NCBI GenBank assembly: GCA_964554585.1
Contig: CAZKPD010000046.1
Location: 1 to 17,626 of the forward strand
Direction: 5' to 3'
Origin: Perlabentimonas sp964554585
Lineage (GTDB): Bacteria > Bacteroidota > Bacteroidia > Bacteroidales > Tenuifilaceae
DNA length: 17,626 nucleotides
Program-made: the position numbers and the translations under genes
The notes under the pieces: model-generated
The model's database searches: none
Seen by the model: the letters and a program-made list of their open reading frames with translations, nothing else
What the model was told of the DNA's origin: nothing
Shown here: positions 8,344 to 16,329 of the stretch, one piece after another
Layout: each line of letters begins with the position of its first letter
Position numbering within the stretch: the stretch's first letter is position 1

Positions 8344-8376
8344 GGTTGCGAAGTGCGGGTTCTCTGTTCCTTGTTC
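8344..8376 (+). repeat. Dispersed intergenic repeat, plus-orientation copy
   Basis: This is the partner of the inverted copy at 59-91, with about 27 of 33 bases identical by hand alignment. A more diverged relative begins near 8231. Confidence 0.55.
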
Positions 8377-8410
8377 TTAGTTCTAAATTCCTATTTCAGA
8401 ATTCAGAACA

Positions 8411-8485
8411 ATCCCGAAGGGATGATATTATTATAGAAAAGGAAGTGGGTAAAATTAAAACCCTGAAAGGGTGATATTGATTTTC
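8411..8485 (+). repeat. Pair of short palindromic repeats (CCCGAAGGG type)
   Basis: ATCCCGAAGGGAT at 8411-8423 and ACCCTGAAAGGGT at 8460-8472 are both five-base inverted repeats around a GAA loop. Both are followed directly by GATATT and a T-rich stretch. The second keeps its stem through paired changes relative to the first, so they look like two members of one hairpin repeat family. Confidence 0.6.
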
Positions 8486-8611
8486 TCCGCATTCTTTGCG
8501 ATTGCTTTGCGCACTCTGCGTGAATTATAATGACGGGGTACGAGGTACAAATTTCAAATTTCAGATTTCTACCTTCTAAATTCAGAAATCAAACTTCTTC
8601 CATCTTTTTTC

Positions 8612-8619
8612 TATCTTTG
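8612..8619 (+). promoter_or_regulatory. Candidate -7 element of the leuS promoter
   Basis: TATCTTTG fits TAnnTTTG exactly and lies 34 bases before the leuS ATG. No clear TTTG is seen at the -33 distance, so this is a partial match. Confidence 0.45.
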
Positions 8620-8653
8620 CAACTTCTTATAAAATATACAATACCCGAAGTTT

Positions 8654-11437
8654 ATGGATTACAACTTTGCAGACATAGAACGCAAATGGCAAAAATACTG
8701 GAGCGACAACAAAACCTATAAGGTTGAGGTTGACAGCTCACGCCCAAAATTTTATGTCCTCGATATGTTCCCCTACCCCTCGGGCGCAGGGCTACACGTG
8801 GGCCATCCATTGGGCTACATCGCATCCGACATCTATTCGCGCCACAAGCGTATGCAGGGCTACAATGTGCTACACCCCATGGGATACGATGCCTTTGGCC
8901 TTCCGGCCGAGCAGTATGCCATTCAAACCGGACAGCACCCTGCCATTACCACCGAAAACAACGTAAAACGATACCGCCAACAGCTTGATAAGATAGGTTT
9001 TAGCTACGATTGGAATCGCGAGGTTCGTACCAGCGACCCCAACTATTACCACTGGACCCAATGGGCATTTGTCCAAATGTTTAAGCATTGGTACAACAAC
9101 AGAACCCAAAAGGCTGAGCCTGTTGAGCAGCTGGTTGCCGAGTTTCAAAAAAACGGGAACCTGCAAGTGGATGCGGTTTGCAATGAGGTGCCAACCTTTA
9201 CATCTGAACAATGGAAAGGCATGAGCGAAAAAAAACAACAGGAAATCCTGTTGGGCTATCGCTTGGCATACCTGGCCGATGTAATGGTTAACTGGTGCCC
9301 GGCACTGGGAACCGTACTGGCCAATGATGAGGTGAAAGAGGGATTTTCCGTTAGGGGTGGTCATCCGGTGGAGCAGCGCAAAATGCGCCAGTGGTGCTTG
9401 CGTATTTCGGCATACGCCGAAAGGTTGCTCAACGATCTGGAGAAACTGGAATGGACCGATTCCCTTAAGGAGATTCAGCGCAACTGGATTGGCCGCTCTG
9501 AGGGTGCCGAGGTGTTTTTTAAGATTGAAAACAGCGAAAAGAGTATCCTAATCTTCACCACCCGTCCCGATACCATTTACGGTGCAACCTTTATGGTACT
9601 TGCACCCGAAAGCGAGCTGGTGGATGAGCTGACCACAACCGAGTATAAACCTAAGGTTGACGATTACCGTACCGCTGCCAAGCGTAAAACCGAGCGCGAG
9701 CGCATGATGGAGGCCAAAACCGTTACGGGTCAGTTTACCGGAAGCTACGCCATCAATCCTTTTACCAAAGAGCGTATGCCCATTTGGATTAGCGAGTATG
9801 TGCTGGCAGGCTATGGCACAGGTGCCATTATGGCCGTTCCGGCACACGACAGCCGCGACTTCCTGTTTGCCAAAACCTTTGGGCTACCCATCGTGCAAAC
9901 GGTAATACAACCCGGCGAAACTCCCACCGACCCATCCACTTGGACCGAATCGTATGATGCCAAAGAGGGGGTGGTAATCAACAGCGAGCTGATAAACGGT
10001 ATGCAGGTGATGGATGCCATTGCAAAGATGAATGGCATAATCGAAAGTCAGGGATTAGGAAAACACAAGGTAAACTATCGCCTGCGCGATGCCATTTTTA
10101 GTCGCCAGCGCTACTGGGGTGAGCCATTTCCCATTTACTATAAAGACGGAATGCCCTATGCTATTGATGAGGATAAGCTCCCATTGGTACTGCCCGAAGT
10201 GGATGCCTACCTGCCCACCGAAAAGGGTGAACCGCCCCTTGGTCGAGCCAAGGATTGGCAAACTGCCGAAGGCTATCCCTATGAGCTGAGCACCATGCCC
10301 GGTTTTGCCGGATCGTCGGCGTATTACCTACGTTATATGGATCCGCACAATAAAAAGGCGTTGGTTTCCAAAGAGGCCAATAGCTACTGGCAGGAGGTAG
10401 ACCTATACATTGGAGGAACTGAGCATGCCACGGGTCACCTGGTATACTCCAGATTCTGGAACAAGTTTCTGTTCGACCTCGATTACGTTTGCAAGGATGA
10501 ACCCTTTAAAAAGCTTATTAACCAAGGGATGATTCAGGGGCGTTCCAACTTTGTATATCGCATTAAGAACAGCAACCAATTCGTATCATACAACCTAAAG
10601 GATAAGTATGATATTACCGAGCTACATGTGGATGTTAACCTGGTTGATAATGACTTCCTCGATCTGGAGCGTTTTCGTGCATGGTTGCCTGAGTATAAAA
10701 ATGCCGAGTTTATCCTTGAAGACGGTAAATACGTATGCGGACATGCAGTGGAGAAGATGAGCAAAAGCATGCACAATGTGGTAAACCCCGACGATATTGT
10801 AGAGCGTTACGGAGCCGACACCCTTCGAATTTATGAAATGTTTTTAGGCCCCTTGGAGCAATCCAAACCGTGGGATACCAACGGGATTGACGGGGTGTTT
10901 AAATTCCTTCGCCGCTCGTGGAACCTGTTCTACAATGCCAACGATCAGTTGGATATTAGCAACGAACCCACTACCGCCAATGAGCTGAAAGCGATTCATA
11001 AAGCGATTAAAAAAATCACTTACGACATTGAGAACTTTGGCTTTAACACAGCAGTATCGGCCTTTATGATCTGCCTGAATGAGCTAACTGAGCTAAAATG
11101 CAATAAGCGGGAGGTACTTAATCTCTACGCTAGGCTATTGGCGCCCTTTGCGCCACACATTGCCGAGGAGATGTGGCAGCTGCTGGATAACCAAACCAGC
11201 ATTGTCGGAGCTCCCTGGCCAATGCATAACGAGGAGTATTTGGTAGAAAACTCGTTTAACTGTCCCATTTCATTCAACGGCAAAACCCGATTTACCATTG
11301 ATATTGCACTGAATCTGCCTAAAGATGAAGTTGAAAAAATAGTGATGACCCATGAGCAAACAGCCCGCTACCTCGAAGGTAAATTGCCCAAAAAGGTAAT
11401 TGTAGTTCCCAACAAAATTGTGAATATTGTGATATAG
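8654..11437 (+). CDS. leuS: Leucyl-tRNA synthetase
   Basis: This class I aminoacyl-tRNA synthetase charges tRNA-Leu in the cytoplasm. At 927 residues it has the usual length for Bacteroidota. The HIGH-type motif is HVGH at 48-51 and the second signature is KMSKS at 701-705. The CP1 editing domain is present, with TTRPDT and GTGAIMAVPAHDSRD. The sequence around RGGHPVEQRKMRQWC lacks the zinc-binding cysteines seen in many other LeuRS; I believe that is usual in this phylum. The C-terminal extension ends in NKIVNIVI, as in complete bacterial LeuRS. The ATG at 8654 gives the expected MDYNFADIERKWQ start. The gene stands alone with its own promoter-like element, and a convergent gene follows. Confidence 0.98.
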   Translation: MDYNFADIERKWQKYWSDNKTYKVEVDSSRPKFYVLDMFPYPSGAGLHVGHPLGYIASDIYSRHKRMQGYNVLHPMGYDAFGLPAEQYAIQTGQHPAITTENNVKRYRQQLDKIGFSYDWNREVRTSDPNYYHWTQWAFVQMFKHWYNNRTQKAEPVEQLVAEFQKNGNLQVDAVCNEVPTFTSEQWKGMSEKKQQEILLGYRLAYLADVMVNWCPALGTVLANDEVKEGFSVRGGHPVEQRKMRQWCLRISAYAERLLNDLEKLEWTDSLKEIQRNWIGRSEGAEVFFKIENSEKSILIFTTRPDTIYGATFMVLAPESELVDELTTTEYKPKVDDYRTAAKRKTERERMMEAKTVTGQFTGSYAINPFTKERMPIWISEYVLAGYGTGAIMAVPAHDSRDFLFAKTFGLPIVQTVIQPGETPTDPSTWTESYDAKEGVVINSELINGMQVMDAIAKMNGIIESQGLGKHKVNYRLRDAIFSRQRYWGEPFPIYYKDGMPYAIDEDKLPLVLPEVDAYLPTEKGEPPLGRAKDWQTAEGYPYELSTMPGFAGSSAYYLRYMDPHNKKALVSKEANSYWQEVDLYIGGTEHATGHLVYSRFWNKFLFDLDYVCKDEPFKKLINQGMIQGRSNFVYRIKNSNQFVSYNLKDKYDITELHVDVNLVDNDFLDLERFRAWLPEYKNAEFILEDGKYVCGHAVEKMSKSMHNVVNPDDIVERYGADTLRIYEMFLGPLEQSKPWDTNGIDGVFKFLRRSWNLFYNANDQLDISNEPTTANELKAIHKAIKKITYDIENFGFNTAVSAFMICLNELTELKCNKREVLNLYARLLAPFAPHIAEEMWQLLDNQTSIVGAPWPMHNEEYLVENSFNCPISFNGKTRFTIDIALNLPKDEVEKIVMTHEQTARYLEGKLPKKVIVVPNKIVNIVI

Positions 11438-11439
11438 GC

Positions 11440-11467
11440 AAAAAAAGGGCGGAAGTGATTCCGCCCT
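11440..11467 (-). terminator. Intrinsic terminator for the convergent coiled-coil gene
   Basis: A nine-base perfect stem, AGGGCGGAA/TTCCGCCCT (11446-11454 with 11459-11467), encloses a four-base loop. On the minus strand it is followed by a run of seven T (the A-run 11440-11446). It starts seven bases past the stop of the minus-strand gene. On the plus strand it may also slow transcription leaving leuS, but it lacks a T-run there. Confidence 0.85.
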
Positions 11468-11473
11468 AACTAT

Positions 11474-12070
11474 CTAAATTCGTTTCTGTTTTTCGTTTCG
11501 CTCCTTTTGCTTTGCCCGCTGGGCACGCTGTGCCTCTTTCTCCTTTTCTTGCTTCTGTACCTGCTTATATCCCTTCACAGCTTCTTTGTACTTACTTTTT
11601 TCCATCTTCACCTTCTGCTTTTCCCTCTGCAAATTCATCTTACCCCTGTTGGAGTTGCTATTCCCTCGGTTAACCTTCTTGTTGGCTTCTCGGATTTCTC
11701 CCATCACCTTTTTCCGCTCCACCCTATACTCTGCGTTTATGTGCTTGAGCTCAGCTCTTGCCTCTGCCCGCTCCTCCTTATCCTCCGATTCCATCCTTCG
11801 AGAAGCGGTTTTTTTTCCCTTCTCAAAATCTTTTTCTAAACGCTTAGCATCCCTCTCAAGGCTTTTCTTTTCGGATTTTGCAGAACTTGACATACTCTTA
11901 CCCTCAGAGACCATCTGTTTTTGCTCAACAATGCTCTCTTCAATAATGGCAATTCGTTCCGATGATTTATCTATTTTTGCTTGGGCTTTAGCAACCCTAT
12001 CAGTACTTTGGGCAGCTAGTTGAATACAGGCAAACAGTAAAAGAAGTACTGTACTGAGGGCACTTTTCAT
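11474..12070 (-). CDS. Secreted, highly charged coiled-coil protein of unknown function
   Basis: I do not recognise a named family. The 198-residue product starts with a hydrophobic signal peptide of about 20 residues (STVLLLLFACIQLAAQ), with signal peptidase I cleavage likely near the AAQ. A Cys at position 15 is not in a good lipobox. The rest is almost entirely Lys, Glu, Arg, Ala, Gln and Ser with heptad-like spacing, so it should form a long helix or coiled coil in the periplasm or at the surface. The net charge looks strongly positive. A short Asn/Ser/Gly-rich break (RGNSNSNRGK) near residue 135 separates two helical halves. The ATG is followed directly by the signal peptide. The gene is monocistronic, with a promoter-like element upstream and a strong terminator downstream. 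Confidence 0.75.
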   Translation of the reverse strand: MKSALSTVLLLLFACIQLAAQSTDRVAKAQAKIDKSSERIAIIEESIVEQKQMVSEGKSMSSSAKSEKKSLERDAKRLEKDFEKGKKTASRRMESEDKEERAEARAELKHINAEYRVERKKVMGEIREANKKVNRGNSNSNRGKMNLQREKQKVKMEKSKYKEAVKGYKQVQKQEKEKEAQRAQRAKQKERNEKQKRI

Positions 12071-12105
12071 AGAGGTCAGGTGTAGATTAATTCAAAATAC
12101 CTATA

Positions 12106-12113
12106 CAAATGTA
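12106..12113 (-). promoter_or_regulatory. Candidate -7 element for the coiled-coil gene
   Basis: On the minus strand, TACATTTG fits TAnnTTTG exactly and sits about 36 bases before the ATG at 12070. A TTG lies upstream but with a spacing of only 11 bases, so the -33 match is poor. Confidence 0.4.
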
Positions 12114-12304
12114 ACAAACTATTTCAATAAATCCTTTCGTAAAATATTTGTTTCTTTGCGAACAAATGTCATTCAACGCATCAATCAAACATTACAGCTA
12201 TCACTACCATCCCATTTAACTATATAAAGAGCCTTGCTCATCAGGTAGGATTTAACGCCTGTGGAGTATCCGCTGCAGTAGAGCTTACGGAAAACCGTGA
12301 TGCT

Positions 12305-13120
12305 TTGTTACATTGGATTGGCCAAAAAATGAATGGTGAAATGGGTTATATGGAGCGGAATGTAGATAAACGCCTCAATCCTACGCTTCTACTTCCGGGC
12401 GCAAAATCGGTAATTAGCGTACTGTTAAACTACTTTCCGGGGAACCCGGGAATTTCAACAGTGGCTCCAAAAATTTCGCGATATGCCCTAAGCGAAGATT
12501 ACCACGACGTGATAAAAAGGATGCTGTGGGAAATGCTGAATATATTAAAACAATCATACGGGGAGATTAACGGAAGGGCTTTTGTAGATTCTGCTCCGGT
12601 GCTTGAGCGCACTTGGGCGCAACGCTCGGGCTTAGGTTGGATTGGCAAGAATGGTTTACTTATCAATCCCCAAGTGGGCAGCTATGCGTTTATTGGCGAG
12701 CTGATTGTTGATGTGGATATAGAGCCAAGTCAAGCACAGGTGCCTAACCGTTGCGGAACGTGCACCCGTTGCATAGACGCTTGCCCCACCGGGGCAATTA
12801 TTGCTCCCGCTGTAGTAGATGCCCGAAAATGTATATCATACCTAACCATCGAAAAGAAGAGCACCCTCACCCCACAAGAGCAGAGCAGCCTAAACGGATG
12901 GTGCTTTGGCTGCGATATTTGCCAAGAGGTTTGCCCGTGGAATGGCAAAGCCAAGATTCAAACCTTCACACCCATTTTACCTAAGGAGGATATTCTGACT
13001 CTGGATGGTGCTGAGCTATCAACCCTACCGTCGGAAAGGTTTACAAAACTTTTTACCGACACCCCAATCTCTCGGATTTCACACAATCGTTTGATGGAGA
13101 ATTGCTCCCATACTCCCTAA
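12305..13120 (+). CDS. queG: Epoxyqueuosine reductase
   Basis: QueG reduces epoxyqueuosine to queuosine in tRNA, using cobalamin and two 4Fe-4S clusters. Visible features, numbered from the TTG at 12305, are FVDSAPVLER with the likely catalytic Asp95, RSGLGWIGKNGLLI, and two ferredoxin-type clusters (Cys150/153/156/160 and Cys200/203/206/210, the latter ending CPWN). The true N-terminus clearly lies further upstream: the same frame reads IKSLAHQVGFNACGVSAA before 12305, matching the conserved QueG start. However, from the in-frame stop near 12139 to 12305 there is no ATG, GTG or TTG. The gene must therefore use a rare start such as ATT, ATC or ATA (12191-12224), or a base is missing in the sequence. 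I give the first canonical start and regard it as about 30 residues too short. Confidence 0.9.
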   Translation: MLHWIGQKMNGEMGYMERNVDKRLNPTLLLPGAKSVISVLLNYFPGNPGISTVAPKISRYALSEDYHDVIKRMLWEMLNILKQSYGEINGRAFVDSAPVLERTWAQRSGLGWIGKNGLLINPQVGSYAFIGELIVDVDIEPSQAQVPNRCGTCTRCIDACPTGAIIAPAVVDARKCISYLTIEKKSTLTPQEQSSLNGWCFGCDICQEVCPWNGKAKIQTFTPILPKEDILTLDGAELSTLPSERFTKLFTDTPISRISHNRLMENCSHTP

Positions 13121-13148
13121 GGAGAATTACCATTTCCCTTTTTCTGCT

Positions 13149-13156
13149 TAAATTTG
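13149..13156 (+). promoter_or_regulatory. Candidate -7 element for the hydrolase-GSCFA-zupT cluster
   Basis: TAAATTTG fits TAnnTTTG exactly and lies 16 bases before the ATG at 13172. This also argues against a TTG start at 13154, which would fall inside the promoter. No clear -33 TTTG is visible. Confidence 0.4.
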
Positions 13157-13171
13157 TGGGTTAATAGCTAT

Positions 13172-14041
13172 ATGGAAATAGTGAGTCAAGATATAAACCT
13201 GTCATTGCAATCGGGCGAAAACATTTTTGCCTGGTACAGCCTGCCCAGTACCACTCCCACGGCATTTATTTGCTTTTGCCACGGCTGGGGCGAGCATTCG
13301 TTAAAATACAAGCAATGGGCCCAACGATTTGTAAAAAAAGGCTATGCCTTTATGTCGTGGGACCATGTGGGGCATGGGCTATCACAGGGTAAACGTGGAT
13401 ACATGAAAGATTATGGCGTGTTTATGGAGGAGATTCGTTTGGCCATAAGACAAGCAAAAACCATCTCACCCGATATTCCTATTGTGCTTTACGGACATAG
13501 CATGGGAGGTAATTTTGTAATTAACTACGCCCTTAGAGAGAACAACTCATTTGAGCTGCTTATAGCCACTTCCCCTTGGATTGAGTTGGCCAAAAAACAG
13601 CCCCCTACATTAAATCTTACCATTAAGATTTTGAACAAAGTGGCTCCGGCTGTTCAATTTAAAGCCCCCATTAATCCCGAGAGCATTAGCGGATCACACG
13701 AAGTGGTGGTTGATAAAAAGGCCGATCCGCTTAGCCACGGAAAAATAACGCCCAAGCTAATTGCCCAGGTGGACGAAGCCGGGCGGTACGCCATGGAAAA
13801 CGTGGATAAGCTTAACCGGCCGCTCCTGCTTATTCATGGCGACAACGACCCCATTACCTCCTTTGATGCCTCATTGGAGCTGTGCAAAAAGAACAACTCT
13901 TGTAATTTCTTAACCGTACACGATAATTACCACGAGCTGCATACCGGCCCAACCCAAGACTTTCTGTTCGATACCATAACGGATTGGCTAAAAGATAATC
14001 TTAACCCACCCAAAGCGACCGAGGATGGCAACCCCATTTAG
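13172..14041 (+). CDS. Alpha/beta hydrolase, monoglyceride lipase-like
   Basis: This 289-residue protein is a serine hydrolase of the alpha/beta fold, closest in pattern to monoacylglycerol lipase or lysophospholipase (Hydrolase_4 group). The oxyanion region is HGWGEH at 37-42, the nucleophile elbow is GHSMGG at 108-113 with Ser110, and the likely acid is Asp226 in HGDNDPIT. The catalytic His is probably His254 in DNYHELH. The HGxxEH and GHGxSxGxRG patterns are typical of this group. There is no signal peptide, so it should be cytoplasmic. I chose the ATG at 13172 over an upstream TTG. Its end overlaps the GSCFA gene by 17 bases, which suggests coupled translation. The physiological substrate cannot be read from sequence. 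Confidence 0.85.
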   Translation: MEIVSQDINLSLQSGENIFAWYSLPSTTPTAFICFCHGWGEHSLKYKQWAQRFVKKGYAFMSWDHVGHGLSQGKRGYMKDYGVFMEEIRLAIRQAKTISPDIPIVLYGHSMGGNFVINYALRENNSFELLIATSPWIELAKKQPPTLNLTIKILNKVAPAVQFKAPINPESISGSHEVVVDKKADPLSHGKITPKLIAQVDEAGRYAMENVDKLNRPLLLIHGDNDPITSFDASLELCKKNNSCNFLTVHDNYHELHTGPTQDFLFDTITDWLKDNLNPPKATEDGNPI

Positions 14042-15020
14042 AACCATTGTGGATGTTGAGCCTTACCCTTTTACAATGGGCTATGGAACCCCATTTATGC
14101 TCTTGGGCTCGTGTTTTGCACAGAATATGGGCGAAGCCATGCTAGAACGTAAGCTACCCGCGCTGGTAAATCCTTTTGGAGTAGTTTACAATCCTGTTGC
14201 TATGCATAGGGTTTTACAACGCATACGGAATGGAAATCTCTACCAACACAACGAGCTAGTACATCATAATGAGCTATGGATCAGCCTTGACCATCACTCC
14301 ACATTCTCGCATATCGACCCTGAACATACCCTGGCAACCATAAACCAAAAGCTGACGGAAGCCCATGTGCACTGGAAAAATACCCAATGCTTACTACTTA
14401 CTTTCGGCACTGCTTGGGTGTACTATTACAACAAAACCGATGAGCCTGTAGCCAACTGTCATAAAATTCCGGCAGTACAATTTACCCGTCGATTGCTTTC
14501 AGTAGATGAAATTGTTAACCTATGGCAACAGGAGGTTGATGAAATCCTGAAAACCTCTCCCAATCTTAAGCTCATACTCACGGTTAGCCCCGTTAGGCAC
14601 TGGAAAGATGGAGCACAGGGCAACCAGCTAAGTAAAGCTACGCTTATACTGGCCATAAATCAGCTAACCCAGCTGTTCCCCGATCATCTCTTCTACTTCC
14701 CCTCCTACGAAATTGTGATGGACGATCTGCGCGATTACCGCTTTTACGACAGCGATATGCTCCACATCTCCAAAGAAGCTTCGGGCTATATATGGAAAAA
14801 GCTAACGCATTCGCTGATGGACTCTGCCACCCACAAGGTGATGCTTGAGGTTGAGCGCATCGTTCAGGCAGTAAACCACAGGCCTTTTAATAGAGCTACC
14901 AAAGAGTTTAAGCTATTCGTTGAGAATACCCTCAAACGAATTGGTGATATACAAAAACTTGAGCCTACCTTAAATTTTTCTGAAGAGATTGAACTGCTAA
15001 ACCGCTATATTTGCACTTAG
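14025..15020 (+). CDS. GSCFA domain protein
   Basis: This 331-residue protein carries the family-defining Gly-Ser-Cys-Phe-Ala motif at 28-32 (LLGSCFAQNMG), followed by NPFGVVYNPVAM. Further on are LLTFGTAWVYY, LTVSPVRHWKDG and FYDSDMLHIS, which resemble the blocks of SGNH/GDSL hydrolases: Ser, an Asn- or Gly-bearing block, then a terminal Asp-x-x-His. The family is common in Bacteroidota and has no established substrate that I know of; an esterase-like activity is inferred. It overlaps the hydrolase gene and lies 18 bases before zupT, so the three are probably cotranscribed. Confidence 0.88.
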   Translation: MATPFRTIVDVEPYPFTMGYGTPFMLLGSCFAQNMGEAMLERKLPALVNPFGVVYNPVAMHRVLQRIRNGNLYQHNELVHHNELWISLDHHSTFSHIDPEHTLATINQKLTEAHVHWKNTQCLLLTFGTAWVYYYNKTDEPVANCHKIPAVQFTRRLLSVDEIVNLWQQEVDEILKTSPNLKLILTVSPVRHWKDGAQGNQLSKATLILAINQLTQLFPDHLFYFPSYEIVMDDLRDYRFYDSDMLHISKEASGYIWKKLTHSLMDSATHKVMLEVERIVQAVNHRPFNRATKEFKLFVENTLKRIGDIQKLEPTLNFSEEIELLNRYICT

Positions 15021-15038
15021 TTTTTTAAGGATTTTTTC

Positions 15039-15854
15039 ATGGAATACGATTTTACAGACGTACTCGTTGCATTTGGCCTTACCCTGTTTGCCGGTCTATC
15101 CACCGGGATTGGGAGTGCCATTGCATTTTTTACCAAACGGACAAACACCAAATTCCTATCGGTGGCATTGGGTTTTTCGGCCGGAGTGATGATTTACGTA
15201 TCCTTTGTGGAAATATTCTTTAAAGCCAAAGAGTCCCTAACCGAGGCCTTAGGGCTTGTCAATGGGACATGGGTTACGGTTGCCTCCTTTTTTGGTGGCA
15301 TGGCATTAATTGCAATTATTGACAAGCTAATTCCCAGTGCCGAAAACCCTCACGAAATCCGATTGATTGAAGATGCTAACGAGAAGAAAAAAAGGGATAA
15401 TGGGCGGTTAATGCGCATGGGGTTGCTCACAGCTATGGCCATTGCCATACACAATTTTCCCGAGGGATTGGCCACCTTTACTGCTGCCCTAACCGACCCC
15501 GCACTGGGTATTGCCATTGCTGTGGCCATAGCCATTCACAATATTCCAGAGGGTATCGCCGTTTCGGTTCCCATTGTTTACGCTACGGGCAACAGGAAGA
15601 AGGCTTTTGTGCTTTCGTTCCTCTCAGGGTTAGCCGAGCCCGTGGGTGCTTTAGTCGGATATTTTATCCTAATGCCCTTTATGACCGAGCTCACCTTTGG
15701 TATCCTATTTGCCGGTGTGGCCGGCATTATGGTGTTTATCTCCATTGATGAGCTGCTCCCCGCTGCCCGCGAGTACGGCGAGCACCACCTTTCCATTTAC
15801 GGCCTTATGGCCGGAATGGCTGTTATGGCCATTAGCCTGCTCATGTTTATTTAG
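15039..15854 (+). CDS. zupT: ZIP-family divalent metal transporter
   Basis: ZupT takes up zinc and other divalent metals across the inner membrane. The 271-residue protein has about eight hydrophobic segments and both metal-binding signatures: HNFPEG at 138-143 and HNIPEG at 167-172. A further acidic site is Glu200 in SGLAEPVGA. The hydrophilic loop around residues 103-127, rich in Glu and Lys, is the usual cytoplasmic loop before the core helices. The ATG at 15039 gives a normal N-terminus (MEYDFTDVLVAFGLTLFAG). It lies close behind the GSCFA gene and is followed by a bidirectional hairpin terminator. Confidence 0.94.
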   Translation: MEYDFTDVLVAFGLTLFAGLSTGIGSAIAFFTKRTNTKFLSVALGFSAGVMIYVSFVEIFFKAKESLTEALGLVNGTWVTVASFFGGMALIAIIDKLIPSAENPHEIRLIEDANEKKKRDNGRLMRMGLLTAMAIAIHNFPEGLATFTAALTDPALGIAIAVAIAIHNIPEGIAVSVPIVYATGNRKKAFVLSFLSGLAEPVGALVGYFILMPFMTELTFGILFAGVAGIMVFISIDELLPAAREYGEHHLSIYGLMAGMAVMAISLLMFI

Positions 15855-15863
15855 AGATTCAAT

Positions 15864-15890
15864 AAAAAAAGCAGGAAAAAATCCTGCTTT
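15864..15890. terminator. Bidirectional intrinsic terminator between zupT and the convergent gene
   Basis: AAAGCAGGA (15868-15876) pairs with TCCTGCTTT (15882-15890) around a five-A loop. An A-run precedes the stem, giving a T-run on the minus strand; on the plus strand only the short TTT follows. It lies 10 bases after zupT and 20 bases beyond the stop of the minus-strand gene. Confidence 0.75.
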
Positions 15891-15909
15891 AAAATCTAAA
15901 AAAGACATT

Positions 15910-16329
15910 TTAGTACCCAATAAAACCTAACAGGTCAGGACCATCTGAATCGCCCGATACCGCCTCTTTAATATCAACAAAAGTTGTAATCCACATAAAA
16001 GCAGCAAGATTCATCATCACTTCCGGGTCCATATCTTCATCAAAATTTTCTGCCACCTCATACATCTTTGCCTCCTTATTCTCCAAATCCGGTAATTCGG
16101 CAAATTTCATCATGCTCTCACGAACACACTCCTCATAGGCCTCACCATCTAGCTGCTCCGATTGTTTAAGCAGAGGAATAAATGCTGCAAAGAATTTTAT
16201 TCGCTCCTGCTCAATCTTCTCGGCAAAAGCATCGTTAAAGGTAATGGGTTTTGAAAGCAGATTATAAATAAAATCATAGCCTTCCATCATTTTTGTGCCA
16301 ATGGCAACTCCTAGTTCTGCAGGTTTCAT
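15910..16329 (-). CDS. Small acidic protein of unknown function
   Basis: I do not recognise this 139-residue protein. It has no signal peptide and no clear membrane segment. It is mostly helical in appearance and strongly acidic, with a cluster around NFDEDMDPEVM and a C-terminus SGDSDGPDLLGFIGY. The frame is open from ATG to stop, has ordinary codon use, and is convergent with zupT with a shared terminator between them, which supports a real gene. The ATG at 16329 starts MKPAELGVAIG. It may be a cytoplasmic adaptor or regulatory protein, but nothing visible gives a function. Confidence 0.6.
   Translation of the reverse strand: MKPAELGVAIGTKMMEGYDFIYNLLSKPITFNDAFAEKIEQERIKFFAAFIPLLKQSEQLDGEAYEECVRESMMKFAELPDLENKEAKMYEVAENFDEDMDPEVMMNLAAFMWITTFVDIKEAVSGDSDGPDLLGFIGY

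Larger units (their letters stand above)
8146..8653. repeat. Non-coding stretch of degenerate dispersed repeats between the phosphonate operon and leuS
   Basis: About 500 bases hold no supportable gene. The sequence is a patchwork of near-repeats: GGGGTACGAGGT at about 8228 and 8534, several variants of GTTCxTTGTTCxTAGTTC, and TGCGTGAAT at about 8213 and 8517. This is the kind of degenerate repeat text common between Bacteroidota genes. No convincing terminator hairpin follows the operon stop at 8145. Confidence 0.6.

Noticed and set aside
11507..12023. Plus-strand frames rich in Leu, Ser and Phe opposite the coiled-coil gene
   Set aside because: They are the antisense of a Lys/Glu-rich gene, which gives Leu/Phe/Ser-rich shadows. 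The minus-strand gene has the signal peptide and terminator.
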